A stretch of 48,010 nt of DNA from the NCBI GenBank assembly GCA_034435635.1, contig DAOTWY010000051.1, positions 1 through 48,010 of the forward strand, given 5' to 3'. Positions 16,660 to 24,454 of this stretch are shown here, piece by piece; within the stretch, counting starts at the first letter, position 1, and each line of letters starts with the position of its first letter. A program made the translations under genes and the position numbers. The notes beneath the pieces were generated by a model, which was not told the origin of the DNA, did not search any database, and saw only the letters and a program-made list of their open reading frames with translations. This DNA is from DAOTWY01 sp003696565 (GTDB lineage Bacteria > Chloroflexota > Anaerolineae > Aggregatilineales > Phototrophicaceae).

Positions 16660-17637
16660 CTAAGCTGATGATTGTGTGTCATCATGATTGACAAACGCCA
16701 GTTTTTCCGCTAATTGACGAACTTTCCTCCCTGTTTCATACCAGCTTGCTTCACTTAAGCCCAGTTTTTCCCGTAGAGACTGTTCATCCATCCCTAGGCG
16801 ATAATCTCGCACGGCACACGTCCAGCGCATCACTTCAAATGATAGCTTAAACGGCAATCTAATACCTTCTGCAATATCAGTTAAAATATATTCTAGGTTG
16901 CGCGCTGTACAAGTAATAATACCTTCGTGCCCGGGCTTGCGTGGATACTGCTCCAAGTATAAGTCATAAACATGCAGCCAATCAGGATCAAGATCAAGAC
17001 GGCGTTCCTTATAAACATTGCGTGATTTATGGCGGACAGTCAGCACAGGCAGATTGCGATTCATCCGGTCAATATCCTGCGGGCGGATGTTCATCACCTC
17101 GCTTTTCTTTAAGCCGGTATCCAATAACAAGCGGAATAACATCTCTGGGCGATAATCTTGCTCATCCCCCTTTTTGAGTGTACGGGTATAATCAATGGCT
17201 TGTTGAATCTGCTCCATCGTTAGCACCTCAGAAAGCGGTGCCGGACCAGAGCGTTGTAGAACTGGTTTTGCCGGATCAGATGGAATAGCTTTAAGCCCAT
17301 GTAGCCATTTGAAATACACCTTAAGCGTGGTGACACGGCGGGCATATGACTTTTGTGGAAGCGGTTGTGTCCAATCTTTGCGGGGGGCATTTGCCTCTAA
17401 CCATTCTAAAAACGCATTTAAATCACTCGTTTGGATTTGTCCGATAGGTGTTGAGCCACCGATCTGTTCGGCAAACATACGCAAGTCCGTTTCGAAAGCG
17501 ACAATGGTATGTTGTGATTTACCAGATTTATGCAAAAATTCTTTGAAGAGCTTAAACGTGGCTTGTAGAGGCGTTTGCCGGCTAATATCGGCAGGCGTTT
17601 GAGGGTCGTGTGTAAAAAGTGATGGTTGTTTTGACAT
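16660..17637 (-). CDS. Degenerate tyrosine-recombinase-like protein
   Basis: The 325-residue protein has the two-domain layout of phage-integrase/XerC-type recombinases. There is a SAM-like core-binding domain (about 25-115; FKEFLHKSGKSQHTIVAFETDLRMFAE) and a catalytic-fold domain (about 135-310). Key residues are altered. Box I Arg in the usual TGLRxSE is Lys177 (DTGLKKSEVMNI). HxxR reads E268-V-M-R271, the next H/W-box histidine is Leu294, and no Tyr sits at the usual spacing for the nucleophile. By family rules it should not recombine DNA, so a DNA-binding role is inferred. No att sites, excisionase or phage genes are near. GAGG precedes the ATG. Confidence 0.8.
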   Translation of the reverse strand: MSKQPSLFTHDPQTPADISRQTPLQATFKLFKEFLHKSGKSQHTIVAFETDLRMFAEQIGGSTPIGQIQTSDLNAFLEWLEANAPRKDWTQPLPQKSYARRVTTLKVYFKWLHGLKAIPSDPAKPVLQRSGPAPLSEVLTMEQIQQAIDYTRTLKKGDEQDYRPEMLFRLLLDTGLKKSEVMNIRPQDIDRMNRNLPVLTVRHKSRNVYKERRLDLDPDWLHVYDLYLEQYPRKPGHEGIITCTARNLEYILTDIAEGIRLPFKLSFEVMRWTCAVRDYRLGMDEQSLREKLGLSEASWYETGRKVRQLAEKLAFVNHDDTQSSA

Positions 17638-17745
17638 GGGGATGCATCCTCGTTTTGATCTATCGCTGTCTTTATTTTATCTCAAATGTGTTTCAAGTGA
17701 CTACACGAAGCAATATCATCGCACTGGATTATTGTTTCCCTTTAA

Positions 17746-18558
17746 TCAAGTCTTATGAGTAAAATGATAATTGCCATACACCTCATGCTCTAGGCGATTT
17801 GCCTCTAACCATTCCGCACGAGAAAGATCATCCGGTATCAAATCAGCATCGAGTATCTGTTGAAAACCCTGCACCAGCGCATCCATCACTACCTCCCATG
17901 TCATCCGCTGACCAAGTGCTTCTTCCAGCGTGACCGCACGCGCACGGACGGCGGATTTTGCCGCTTGGCGTGCTGCTTCATCAGAATAAGCCAACACATC
18001 ACAAATACGGGTAATATCGCCATACAAAGGTAATGAACCATGTTGCAAAAGTGCCCCACGCCGCCGGAGTTGTGCGCTACCAATGAGCTTGCGCCCGTCT
18101 TGAGTGGTGATCTCATAATGAGAAGGTGTTTCAAAGCAAACCGGGCCCTCTTGCTTAACATTATCAGCTTTTTTATCTGCTTGGGAACGCAAGCCGAGCA
18201 AATTTAAGCCATATAACAATGCTTGGCTAATACGACGGTAGCTTTCTACAATACCAACTTTAGTTAAAGGATGCCCTTCTGGTAGGATAAGGCTATAAGT
18301 TAACTCATCAACATGCAAGATTGCCTTTCCACCTGTTGGTCGGCGCACCAAATGCCAATCCATAGCACGGAGACGATCTTCATCCACATCCTGGACGTGC
18401 TGCCCATACCCAAGCGATAAGCAAGCGGGTAACCAAGCGTAAAATCGTAGCGTTGGCGGGGCGTTACCAGCAACGACTGCGTTTAAAACAGCTTCATCAA
18501 CTGCCATATTACGTTGACCATTCAGAGGGTAATCAGCAAGTAAGCGATATTGACGCAT
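17746..18558 (-). CDS. lipM: Octanoyltransferase / lipoate-protein ligase family (LipM-like)
   Basis: The 270-residue protein has the biotin/lipoate ligase fold: MAVDEAVLNAV, LRFYAWLPACLSLGYGQ, VRRPTGGKAILHVDELTYSLILP and LIGSAQLRRRGALLQHGSLPL. The GPVCFETPSHYEI segment carries the Cys that in Bacillus LipM forms the octanoyl-thioester, and this favours octanoyl-ACP transfer over ATP-dependent lipoate ligation. It would load GcvH or E2 lipoyl domains. It starts 51 bases from the divergent LCP gene. No lipA or lipoylated-enzyme gene is nearby, so LipM versus LplA rests on this Cys. Confidence 0.82.
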   Translation of the reverse strand: MRQYRLLADYPLNGQRNMAVDEAVLNAVVAGNAPPTLRFYAWLPACLSLGYGQHVQDVDEDRLRAMDWHLVRRPTGGKAILHVDELTYSLILPEGHPLTKVGIVESYRRISQALLYGLNLLGLRSQADKKADNVKQEGPVCFETPSHYEITTQDGRKLIGSAQLRRRGALLQHGSLPLYGDITRICDVLAYSDEAARQAAKSAVRARAVTLEEALGQRMTWEVVMDALVQGFQQILDADLIPDDLSRAEWLEANRLEHEVYGNYHFTHKT

Positions 18559-18609
18559 TATCAGTACAATCCTATACTGTTTGAGAATTCGGTTAATGGA
18601 CTAACTTGT

Positions 18610-19881
18610 ATGTACGAAGACGATCCTGAAAAGACCATCAAAAGCAGTCCGGTACCAGAAGCACCGAAGCAACTCGAATCTGATGATAATGCAAGTGTGC
18701 CCACACGCCAACTGGCATATTTCCCGCGTCAAAGCAGCCCCCCACCCCCACCCAATATGATGCAGGAATCTGCTGCACGGGCGCGGGCACGCAGACGACG
18801 TAACAAACGCAGCGGTAGCGAATGGGCATGGGTGATTGTCGCTGGGGCAATCTTAAGTTTGGTAGGCTTGGTGGGTATGAGCATCATCTTGTTGCTGACC
18901 GCAGCCAATAGTGAGCCAAAAATCATCCCAACTGCCACACTCGATTTAGCGGCATTGCCACCAGCAATAGACTATCGGGATCAAACTGGTAACAGCAATC
19001 TAGTGAATGGCGAGGTCATCACACTGGATAACGGAATGGACATTGTATTAACACCTTGGGATGGCGAATCACGCTTTACCATTTTGATGATGGGGATGGA
19101 TCGTCGCCCAGGTGAAACAGGCTTAGGGCATCTGACAGATACGATGATCTTAGTCAGCATAGACCCACGTACGAATACCGTGGGGGTATTGAGTATCCCG
19201 CGTGATTTATATGTCCCAGTTCCGGGTTATAGTCAACTCCAACGAATTAACACCGCGATGGTTTTGGGGGAAATCCGCCAGCCAGGGCTAGGTCCACAAT
19301 TAGCGATGCAAACCGTGCAATCCAACTTAGGGATACGGGTACACGAATATATTGTAGTGGATTTCCAAGCGGTAATTGATATTATTGATGCCATTGGTGG
19401 CATTGAAGTCACAACAGATTACACCATCAATGACCCTTATTACCCAGATATGTATTATGGGTACGATCCGTTTTATCTACCAGCGGGAACACACACACTA
19501 GACGGTGCGACCGCGTTAAAGTATGCGCGCACAAGACACGGCGACAGTGATATTCAGCGGGCTGGACGGCAGCAAGAGGTGATCTTTGCTATTCGAGACA
19601 AAATTTTGAAATTGGACATGCTGCCCCAATTAATTATCCGGGCACCGTCTCTTTTAGCGTCACTGAGCGATAACGTTTATACCGGGCTTGATCTGACAGA
19701 GATGATTGAACTCGCCTGGTTTTTGAAAGATGTTCCAGCGGAAAACATTCGTACTGGTGTCATTAGTTTTGAATATCTGCAAGATTACACCACACCAGAC
19801 GGTTCGCAAGTGTTAATCCCGAATCGTTATCAACTAGGTAATTTAATGGTTGAGGTATTCGGCGCAAATTACTCAGAATAA
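18610..19881 (+). CDS. LytR-CpsA-Psr (LCP) family cell-envelope glycopolymer transferase
   Basis: LCP proteins attach undecaprenyl-linked glycopolymers to peptidoglycan outside the membrane. This 423-residue member has a Pro/Arg-rich cytoplasmic N-terminus (about 1-75), one membrane helix (WAWVIVAGAILSLVGLVGMSIILLL) and an external LCP domain. Domain landmarks are FTILMMGMDRRP, HLTDTMILVSIDPRTNTVGVLSIPRDLYV, INTAM, VVDFQAVIDIIDAIGGIEV, LDGATALKYARTRHGDSDIQRAGRQQEVI. The arginines and Asp of the polyprenyl-phosphate site are kept. I chose the ATG at 18610 because 18550 overlaps the divergent lipM start. Its 3' end overlaps the next gene tail to tail. Confidence 0.92.
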   Translation: MYEDDPEKTIKSSPVPEAPKQLESDDNASVPTRQLAYFPRQSSPPPPPNMMQESAARARARRRRNKRSGSEWAWVIVAGAILSLVGLVGMSIILLLTAANSEPKIIPTATLDLAALPPAIDYRDQTGNSNLVNGEVITLDNGMDIVLTPWDGESRFTILMMGMDRRPGETGLGHLTDTMILVSIDPRTNTVGVLSIPRDLYVPVPGYSQLQRINTAMVLGEIRQPGLGPQLAMQTVQSNLGIRVHEYIVVDFQAVIDIIDAIGGIEVTTDYTINDPYYPDMYYGYDPFYLPAGTHTLDGATALKYARTRHGDSDIQRAGRQQEVIFAIRDKILKLDMLPQLIIRAPSLLASLSDNVYTGLDLTEMIELAWFLKDVPAENIRTGVISFEYLQDYTTPDGSQVLIPNRYQLGNLMVEVFGANYSE

Positions 19882-21038
19882 TTAATCCGTTCCGCGCCCA
19901 GCCATTCTGCTAAAGATTCAATCGCTGTGCGAATTAATGCCTGGGCGTTATCAGGTGCATCACTTTCCTGATGTATGGCATTGATATAAAGCGTTTTTGT
20001 CTTACGATCCATACGCGGATCAATCCGACCGATAAAGCGATCACCATGTAGCACTGGCAACACATAATAGCCGTACTGCCGTTTTGCAGCGGGGACATAA
20101 ATCTCAATACGGAAGGTAAAATCCCAAAGCTGTTGCGTGCGTTGACGATCTGCAATTAAATTATCAAAAGGGGAAAGCAGAGTCGTTTTCGGTACAAAAT
20201 CTCCCTGCTGGATGCGCTCAAGGAGTGGGAGATCATCAGCGTGGATGTAATACGTCGCTTTGATGTTTTCAAGGCGAACACGTTGGATAATCTTTGCCTT
20301 CAGAAGTGATCTCAGCACATCCGGCAGGCTGACATATCGACCACGCACATAGTGAGATTTAATCTGTGCAGCAGTCGCCACGCCTAATGCTTTAATCGCC
20401 TTTTGTGCGGCGCGGCTGGTCATCTCCTCATCAGATAAATCCTCACGCGGAGTCCAATCTGGCAGACAACGTTCAGCCAAATCCCAAGCACGCTGAATAC
20501 CCTGACGATGAGAAACCATTAAAACCCCTGTTTGCCAAAGATAATCTATCATCCGGCTGACATTCCGCCCACTAGTCCAACCGGAAGAAACCCATTCTGT
20601 CAAAATTTCGGTATGCTTGAAGTCTCGTGAAAAAGACGCACCATGTGCTTTTATCCGCTTGAGAATAGCATCTTTCAAATCAGCATTATCTTTTACAAAA
20701 GCGCGAGTACGCTGTGCCCAAGAGCTATTGCCAGTAGCATAGTATCGCATCCGCCACTGATGAATCGGATAATCTTCAGTCAACACAAAAGACGCAACAT
20801 GTGCCCAATATTCAAATAAATCACGTGATCGATAAACGAGGTCATCAAACGCAGATAGATCATAATTCCCCAAACGGCTCCATAGCACAATCTGATGACT
20901 GCGAGCAACCGCGCTGATAGGATCAAGCTGCAAACAGCCCAAATCACGGATGACATCTAGCATGGACGGACGTGGTTTACCATCCAAATGCTGCTTCACA
21001 ATGGCTAAACGACGGGCATCCTGTAGGCGAATTTGCAT
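19869..21038 (-). CDS. AlkZ/YcaQ-like winged-helix DNA glycosylase family protein
   Basis: The 389-residue protein belongs to the HTH_42 family, whose studied members (AlkZ, YcaQ) excise alkylated bases or unhook interstrand crosslinks. The catalytic-type Q-hydrophobic-D motif is present as Q37-L38-D39 (LGCLQLDPISAVARSHQIVLWSRLGNYD). It is followed by FEYWAHVASFVL, a winged-helix middle and the C-terminal LLSPFDNLIADRQRTQQLWDFTFRIEIYVPAAKRQYGYYVLPVLHGDRFIGRIDPRMDR. Length is typical. It overlaps the LCP gene 3' end by 13 bases, convergently. The natural lesion is unknown. Confidence 0.85.
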   Translation of the reverse strand: MQIRLQDARRLAIVKQHLDGKPRPSMLDVIRDLGCLQLDPISAVARSHQIVLWSRLGNYDLSAFDDLVYRSRDLFEYWAHVASFVLTEDYPIHQWRMRYYATGNSSWAQRTRAFVKDNADLKDAILKRIKAHGASFSRDFKHTEILTEWVSSGWTSGRNVSRMIDYLWQTGVLMVSHRQGIQRAWDLAERCLPDWTPREDLSDEEMTSRAAQKAIKALGVATAAQIKSHYVRGRYVSLPDVLRSLLKAKIIQRVRLENIKATYYIHADDLPLLERIQQGDFVPKTTLLSPFDNLIADRQRTQQLWDFTFRIEIYVPAAKRQYGYYVLPVLHGDRFIGRIDPRMDRKTKTLYINAIHQESDAPDNAQALIRTAIESLAEWLGAERINYSE

Positions 21039-21091
21039 GATTATATCCTTTTGTTATGTGATGACAGACCTATTATAGATCATTAGTTCGG

Positions 21092-21121
21092 TTGTGACCA
21101 TAAAATAATCCACGTTATAAT
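21092..21121 (+). promoter_or_regulatory. R2lox promoter
   Basis: TTGTGA (21092-21097), an 18-base spacer and a perfect TATAAT (21116-21121) give a start about 25 bases before the ATG at 21153. Confidence 0.65.
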
Positions 21122-21152
21122 TGAATGAATAGTTAACAAGTGAGGCTGAAAA

Positions 21153-22061
21153 ATGACTATTCCGGTAAGAGAGCATTTTGCGACTACAACCCGTGGGTTA
21201 AATCGGCAATCTGTGCCGATGAAATTATTTGAAAAAGCAAAAAAATACGGTATTTGGAACCCATCAGATATTGATTTTTCCAAAGATAAGGCGGATTGGC
21301 AAGCATTAAGTAAAGATGAACAGGACATCCTACTACGCCTCACAGCCCAATTCCAAGCAGGGGAAGAAGCCGTCACGCTCGATTTATTGCCATTGATCAT
21401 GACAATCGCACAGGAGGGACGCATTGAAGAAGAGATGTTCCTCACCACATTTTTATGGGAAGAAGCCAAACATACTGATTTCTTCAATCGCTTTTTTGTG
21501 GAAGTAACTGGTACAACAGGCGATTTAAGTCATTATCATCTGGATAACTATAAATCTGTGTTCCATCAGGCACTACCAAATGCGCTTAATCGACTGCGAG
21601 TAGATCAATCGCCAGAAGCGCAAGTGATTGCGTCCGTAACCTACAATATGATTGTGGAAGGTGTGTTAGCAGAAACCGGTTATCATGCTTATTATACCGT
21701 GCTGCGGGATAATAACCTGATGCCAGGGACAACCCACGGCATTGATAAACTTAAGCAGGATGAATCGCGACATATTGCTTATGGTATCTATTTGATTTCG
21801 CGGTTAGTGGCAGAAAATCCTGATTTATGGGATGTCGCTGAAGAAACCATGAATACCCTACTGATGCCAGCGGTGGGGGTCGTCACGGAATCGTTTGACT
21901 GCTATGACCCGATTCCGTTTGGTTTATCGGTTGATGATTTCACCAACTACGCGATGATGCAATTCCAAAAGCGTTTTGCCCGTATTGAACAATCTCGTGG
22001 AGCTTCTCTAGATATAGTTGATCAGCTAACACACGATGCAATTGACGCGGATGATGCTTAA
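21153..22061 (+). CDS. R2-like ligand-binding oxidase (R2lox)
   Basis: This 302-residue ferritin-like protein closely resembles Mycobacterium Rv0233, the type R2lox that assembles a Mn/Fe cofactor. It is not a ribonucleotide reductase R2: no R1 gene is nearby and the R2lox fingerprints are present. Likely metal ligands are E71 (AGEEAV), E104 and H107 (EEAKH), E169 (YNMIVEG), E204 and H207 (DESRH). The Val74-Tyr164 pair that forms the ether crosslink in Rv0233 is conserved. The N-terminus (GLNRQSVPMKLFEKAKKYGIWNPSDIDFSKDKADW) matches well. The physiological substrate is unknown across the family. It appears monocistronic, with a GAGG ribosome-binding site. Confidence 0.93.
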   Translation: MTIPVREHFATTTRGLNRQSVPMKLFEKAKKYGIWNPSDIDFSKDKADWQALSKDEQDILLRLTAQFQAGEEAVTLDLLPLIMTIAQEGRIEEEMFLTTFLWEEAKHTDFFNRFFVEVTGTTGDLSHYHLDNYKSVFHQALPNALNRLRVDQSPEAQVIASVTYNMIVEGVLAETGYHAYYTVLRDNNLMPGTTHGIDKLKQDESRHIAYGIYLISRLVAENPDLWDVAEETMNTLLMPAVGVVTESFDCYDPIPFGLSVDDFTNYAMMQFQKRFARIEQSRGASLDIVDQLTHDAIDADDA

Positions 22062-22070
22062 TACAGTTAA

Positions 22071-22094
22071 AAGGTGTGGAAAAAACCACACCTT
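22071..22094. terminator. Hairpin after R2lox (probable 3' end)
   Basis: AAGGTGTGG and CCACACCTT form a perfect 9-bp stem with an A6 loop, ten bases past the R2lox stop. There is no T-tract downstream on the plus strand, so it may stabilise the mRNA end rather than terminate. Confidence 0.45.
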
Positions 22095-22110
22095 AATCAA
22101 AAAATTACTA

Positions 22111-22139
22111 TTGACAGCCACAGCCCCCCATGATAATAT
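22111..22139 (+). promoter_or_regulatory. tRNA operon promoter
   Basis: A perfect TTGACA (22111-22116), a 17-base spacer and TAATAT (22134-22139), directly before the tRNA pair at 22151. Confidence 0.8.
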
Positions 22140-22150
22140 GTTGCGTACAC

Positions 22151-22222
22151 TGCGGGGTAGAGCAGTGGCAGCTCGTCAGGCTCATAACCTGAAGGTCGGT
22201 GGTTCGAATCCGCCCCCCGCGA
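22151..22222 (+). tRNA. tRNA-Met(CAU), probably initiator (fMet)
   Basis: A full cloverleaf of 72 bases: acceptor 22151-22157/22215-22221, D stem GAGC/GCTC, anticodon loop CTCATAA with CAT at 22183-22185, T arm GGTGG-TTCGAAT-CCGCC, discriminator A. The 1-72 pair is a weak U-G, as expected for an initiator, which needs an unstable first pair. The anticodon stem has only two of the usual three G-C pairs next to the loop. CCA is not encoded. It shares a promoter with the next tRNA. Confidence 0.9.
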
Positions 22223-22235
22223 CTTTTTTATTTAT

Positions 22236-22312
22236 GGTGATATAGCTCAACCGGTCAGAGCGTCGCACTCATAATGCGAAGGTTCCTGGTTCAAGTCCAG
22301 GTATCACCACCA
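22236..22312 (+). tRNA. tRNA(CAU): elongator Met, or Ile2 if lysidine-modified
   Basis: A full cloverleaf with acceptor GGTGATA/TATCACC, D arm GCTC-AACCGGTCA-GAGC, anticodon stem TCGCA/TGCGA, CAT at 22270-22272, T arm CCTGG-TTCAAGT-CCAGG, discriminator A and encoded CCA (22310-22312). The CAU anticodon cannot separate elongator Met from TilS-modified Ile2 by eye. It is 13 bases after the putative initiator tRNA. Confidence 0.93.
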
Positions 22313-22320
22313 CTAAAAGA

Positions 22321-22348
22321 AACACTTGTGATTTCACAGGTGTTTTTT
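22321..22348 (+). terminator. tRNA operon terminator
   Basis: AACACTTGTG and CACAGGTGTT form a 10-bp stem (one T-G pair) with a 4-base loop, followed by a T-run, nine bases after the second tRNA. Confidence 0.8.
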
Positions 22349-22377
22349 GTTTCACTTTCCTCTGTGTTATGCAAATC

Positions 22378-22581
22378 ATGACAAGGCACTGGCGCAGCGG
22401 AAAGCGTATCAACAGGCAGGACGTGATAAAGCAAAGTCAGGCAGTCGTTTGCATCTAATGGGATACCATTTTGGAGAATGGCATCTGCACCATCAGGATT
22501 TACGGCACAGAACTTGTTCAACATATCTTCGGCGCGATTCAGGAATATGGGGGATTTGAGAATCCAGAATGGTTATATTAA
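22378..22581 (+). pseudogene. Possible small gene relic with one in-frame stop
   Basis: From ATG 22378 one frame reads 26 codons, meets TAA at 22456-22458, then continues with protein-like sequence ending IYGTELVQHIFGAIQEYGGF and NPEWLY before TAA at 22579-22581. The intrinsic terminator starts exactly there, and a tRNA terminator closes the upstream side, as if a 67-codon gene once filled the gap. I do not recognise the family. The frame before the stop is less convincing, so a relic of a longer gene or chance is possible. Confidence 0.3.
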
Positions 22582-22608
22582 AAAAGGGAGCGCAGATGCT
22601 CCCTTTTT
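22579..22608. terminator. Bidirectional intrinsic terminator
   Basis: AAAAAGGGAGC and GCTCCCTTTTT around a GCAGAT loop form a symmetrical terminator with T-runs on both strands. It lies four bases past the tpx stop (minus strand) and at the end of the possible relic (plus strand). Confidence 0.88.
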
Positions 22609-22611
22609 GCA

Positions 22612-23121
22612 TTAGACCAGTTCCTTTGCCTTAGAGAGTGCCGCTTCAAAATCAACTTCATTGCCGATCACCGGCACATATTCTACATGCTGAATGACAT
22701 TATTTTTATCTACCACAAACACTGCCCGCTGGCACACCCGCCAATCGATATCATGCACACCATAATCATCCGCAAATTTCATATCTCGATACGTTGTTAG
22801 CGTAATGGTGTTTTCAACACCTTCATTCCCACAATAACGTTTAAGTGCAAAAGGCATATCTGCGCTAACAGTCAACACCACAATATCATCCCCAAGTTGT
22901 GCGGCTTCTTGATTAAAGCGGCGCGTTTGTGCTGAGCAAACACCAGTGTCAATTGATGGGATCACGCTGATGATCTTAACTTTTCCATCAAAGTCTGCCA
23001 GGGATTTAATCGATAAATCGTTAGCGACAAGTTTAAAATCTGGGGCTTTATCACCCACTTTAAGCATATCATATTGTACGGTATGTTCGCTTTCCCCCAC
23101 TTTCATACCTGGTCTTTTCAT
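22612..23121 (-). CDS. tpx: Thiol peroxidase (Tpx, atypical 2-Cys peroxiredoxin)
   Basis: Tpx reduces lipid and hydrogen peroxides with electrons from thioredoxin. The 169-residue protein has the family segment VIPSIDTGVCSAQTRRFN with the peroxidatic Cys near residue 62, and the resolving Cys in LKRYCGNEGV. It also has VLTVSADMPFALKR and DWRVCQRAVFVVDKNNVI. The start ATG has GGAGG upstream. It is a single-gene unit with a promoter at 23163-23191 and a strong terminator. Confidence 0.95.
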   Translation of the reverse strand: MKRPGMKVGESEHTVQYDMLKVGDKAPDFKLVANDLSIKSLADFDGKVKIISVIPSIDTGVCSAQTRRFNQEAAQLGDDIVVLTVSADMPFALKRYCGNEGVENTITLTTYRDMKFADDYGVHDIDWRVCQRAVFVVDKNNVIQHVEYVPVIGNEVDFEAALSKAKELV

Positions 23122-23162
23122 AAGATAATCCTCCCTAAACGTGTATTTTCCAGTCAGGGCGG

Positions 23163-23191
23163 ATTATAACAAAACCTTAATCGCTTGCCGA
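23163..23191 (-). promoter_or_regulatory. tpx promoter
   Basis: TCGGCA (23191-23186; four of six), a 17-base spacer and a perfect TATAAT (23168-23163). The predicted start is about 35 bases before the tpx ATG. Confidence 0.5.
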
Positions 23192-23277
23192 TGATAATCC
23201 AATGAGAAACCACACTACCACCAAATAACAATTTACGTTAAGCTCTTGAAAAACCAAATCAATTGGAGGAAATAACA

Positions 23278-24381
23278 ATGGCTGATGTTCGGATGCAGCG
23301 ACTAGCAAATGTATTGGTTAATTATTGTACAGAAGTTCAACCTGGAGATTGGGTTGGTATTTTGGGCGATGTGTTAAGCGTACCAATGCTACGTGAGGTT
23401 TATATAGAGGTATTAAAAGCTGGTGGTAATCCTCACCTGATGATTAGCGATGAACGCATGACCCGTGATTTTATCCGGTTAGCAAATGAGGATCAAATTA
23501 ATTGGATCAACCCATCAGAAAAACTCTATTATGAGCAAGCTGATGTCTATATCCGTGTGGGATCATCCACCAACACGCGCGCCATGACCAACATCCCCGG
23601 CAAACGTGTACAACAAATCCGCAAAGCGCAATCTCCCCTGTTGACCACGCGCTTAGATCGCGCAGCTGCCGGGGCATTCCGTTGGGTAGGAACCTGGATT
23701 CCCAATGAGGCAAGTGCCCAAGAGGCAAATATGAGTTTAGAAGAGTATGAAGATTTTGTTTATGGGGCAACATTCTGTGATAAGCAAGACCCAGTCGCAG
23801 AATGGCGCAAGATCAGTGCAATGCAAGCAGAAAAAATCAACTGGTTACAGGGTAAAAAGCAAGTCAAACTTAATGGACCCAATATTGATCTATCATTAAG
23901 CATTGAGGGGCGATCTTTTATCAACAGTGATGGGCACAAAAATATGCCAAGTGGTGAGATTTTCACAGGACCCGTAGAAGAATCAGTCAATGGGTGGGTG
24001 CGTTTTAGCTACCCTAGCATTGTAGGCGGGCGTGCTGTTAGCGGTATTGAGCTGACCTTTGAGCAAGGCAAAGTCGTCAAAGCAAGCGCAGAACAAAATG
24101 AAGAACTGCTCTTTGCTCAGCTAGATACAGATGAAGGCGCACGTTACCTAGGTGAATTTGCCATCGGCACGAACTTCGGCATCAACAAATTTACGGGTAA
24201 TATCCTGTTTGATGAGAAGATCGGCGGCACGATCCACATGGCAATTGGCATGGGATATCCAGAGACAGGTAGCAAAAATCGCAGTGCCGTACATTGGGAT
24301 ATGATCTGTGATATGCGGAATGACAGCGAAATTGTGGTAGATGGCGAATTGTTTTACAAAAATGGCGAGTTTGCGGTATAA
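23278..24381 (+). CDS. M29 family aminopeptidase
   Basis: The 367-residue protein matches thermophilic aminopeptidase T / AmpS (MEROPS M29), two-metal cytoplasmic exopeptidases. The M29 ligand set can be seen in order: Glu in MPSGEIFTGPVE, Glu in ARYLGEFAIGTN, His in TIHMAIGMGYPETG with the catalytic Tyr, then His and Asp in SAVHWDMICDM. The start is ATG 23278, with GGAGGAAATAACA in front; a TTG at 23263 overlaps the Shine-Dalgarno. It is a single gene in which the metal-binding and catalytic residues appear intact. Confidence 0.93.
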   Translation: MADVRMQRLANVLVNYCTEVQPGDWVGILGDVLSVPMLREVYIEVLKAGGNPHLMISDERMTRDFIRLANEDQINWINPSEKLYYEQADVYIRVGSSTNTRAMTNIPGKRVQQIRKAQSPLLTTRLDRAAAGAFRWVGTWIPNEASAQEANMSLEEYEDFVYGATFCDKQDPVAEWRKISAMQAEKINWLQGKKQVKLNGPNIDLSLSIEGRSFINSDGHKNMPSGEIFTGPVEESVNGWVRFSYPSIVGGRAVSGIELTFEQGKVVKASAEQNEELLFAQLDTDEGARYLGEFAIGTNFGINKFTGNILFDEKIGGTIHMAIGMGYPETGSKNRSAVHWDMICDMRNDSEIVVDGELFYKNGEFAV

Positions 24382-24454
24382 AACCTACCCAAATTAGTGC
24401 AGTACGGGGGCGGATTAATGGACTGATCCGCCCTTGCTTTATCAGAAGAGTTGA

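Noticed and set aside
16660..17637. A prophage or integrative element marked by the integrase-like gene
   Set aside because: No phage genes, attachment sites or excisionase are present, flanking genes are ordinary chromosomal ones, and catalytic residues are missing.
21153..22061. Ribonucleotide reductase R2 subunit
   Set aside because: The sequence fits R2lox (GEEAV, YNMIVEG, N-terminal GLN...PLKLF-type pattern) and there is no R1 gene nearby.
22036..22245. A 69-residue ORF on the plus strand
   Set aside because: It runs through the R2lox 3' end, the tRNA promoter and the first tRNA, so it is a chance reading frame.
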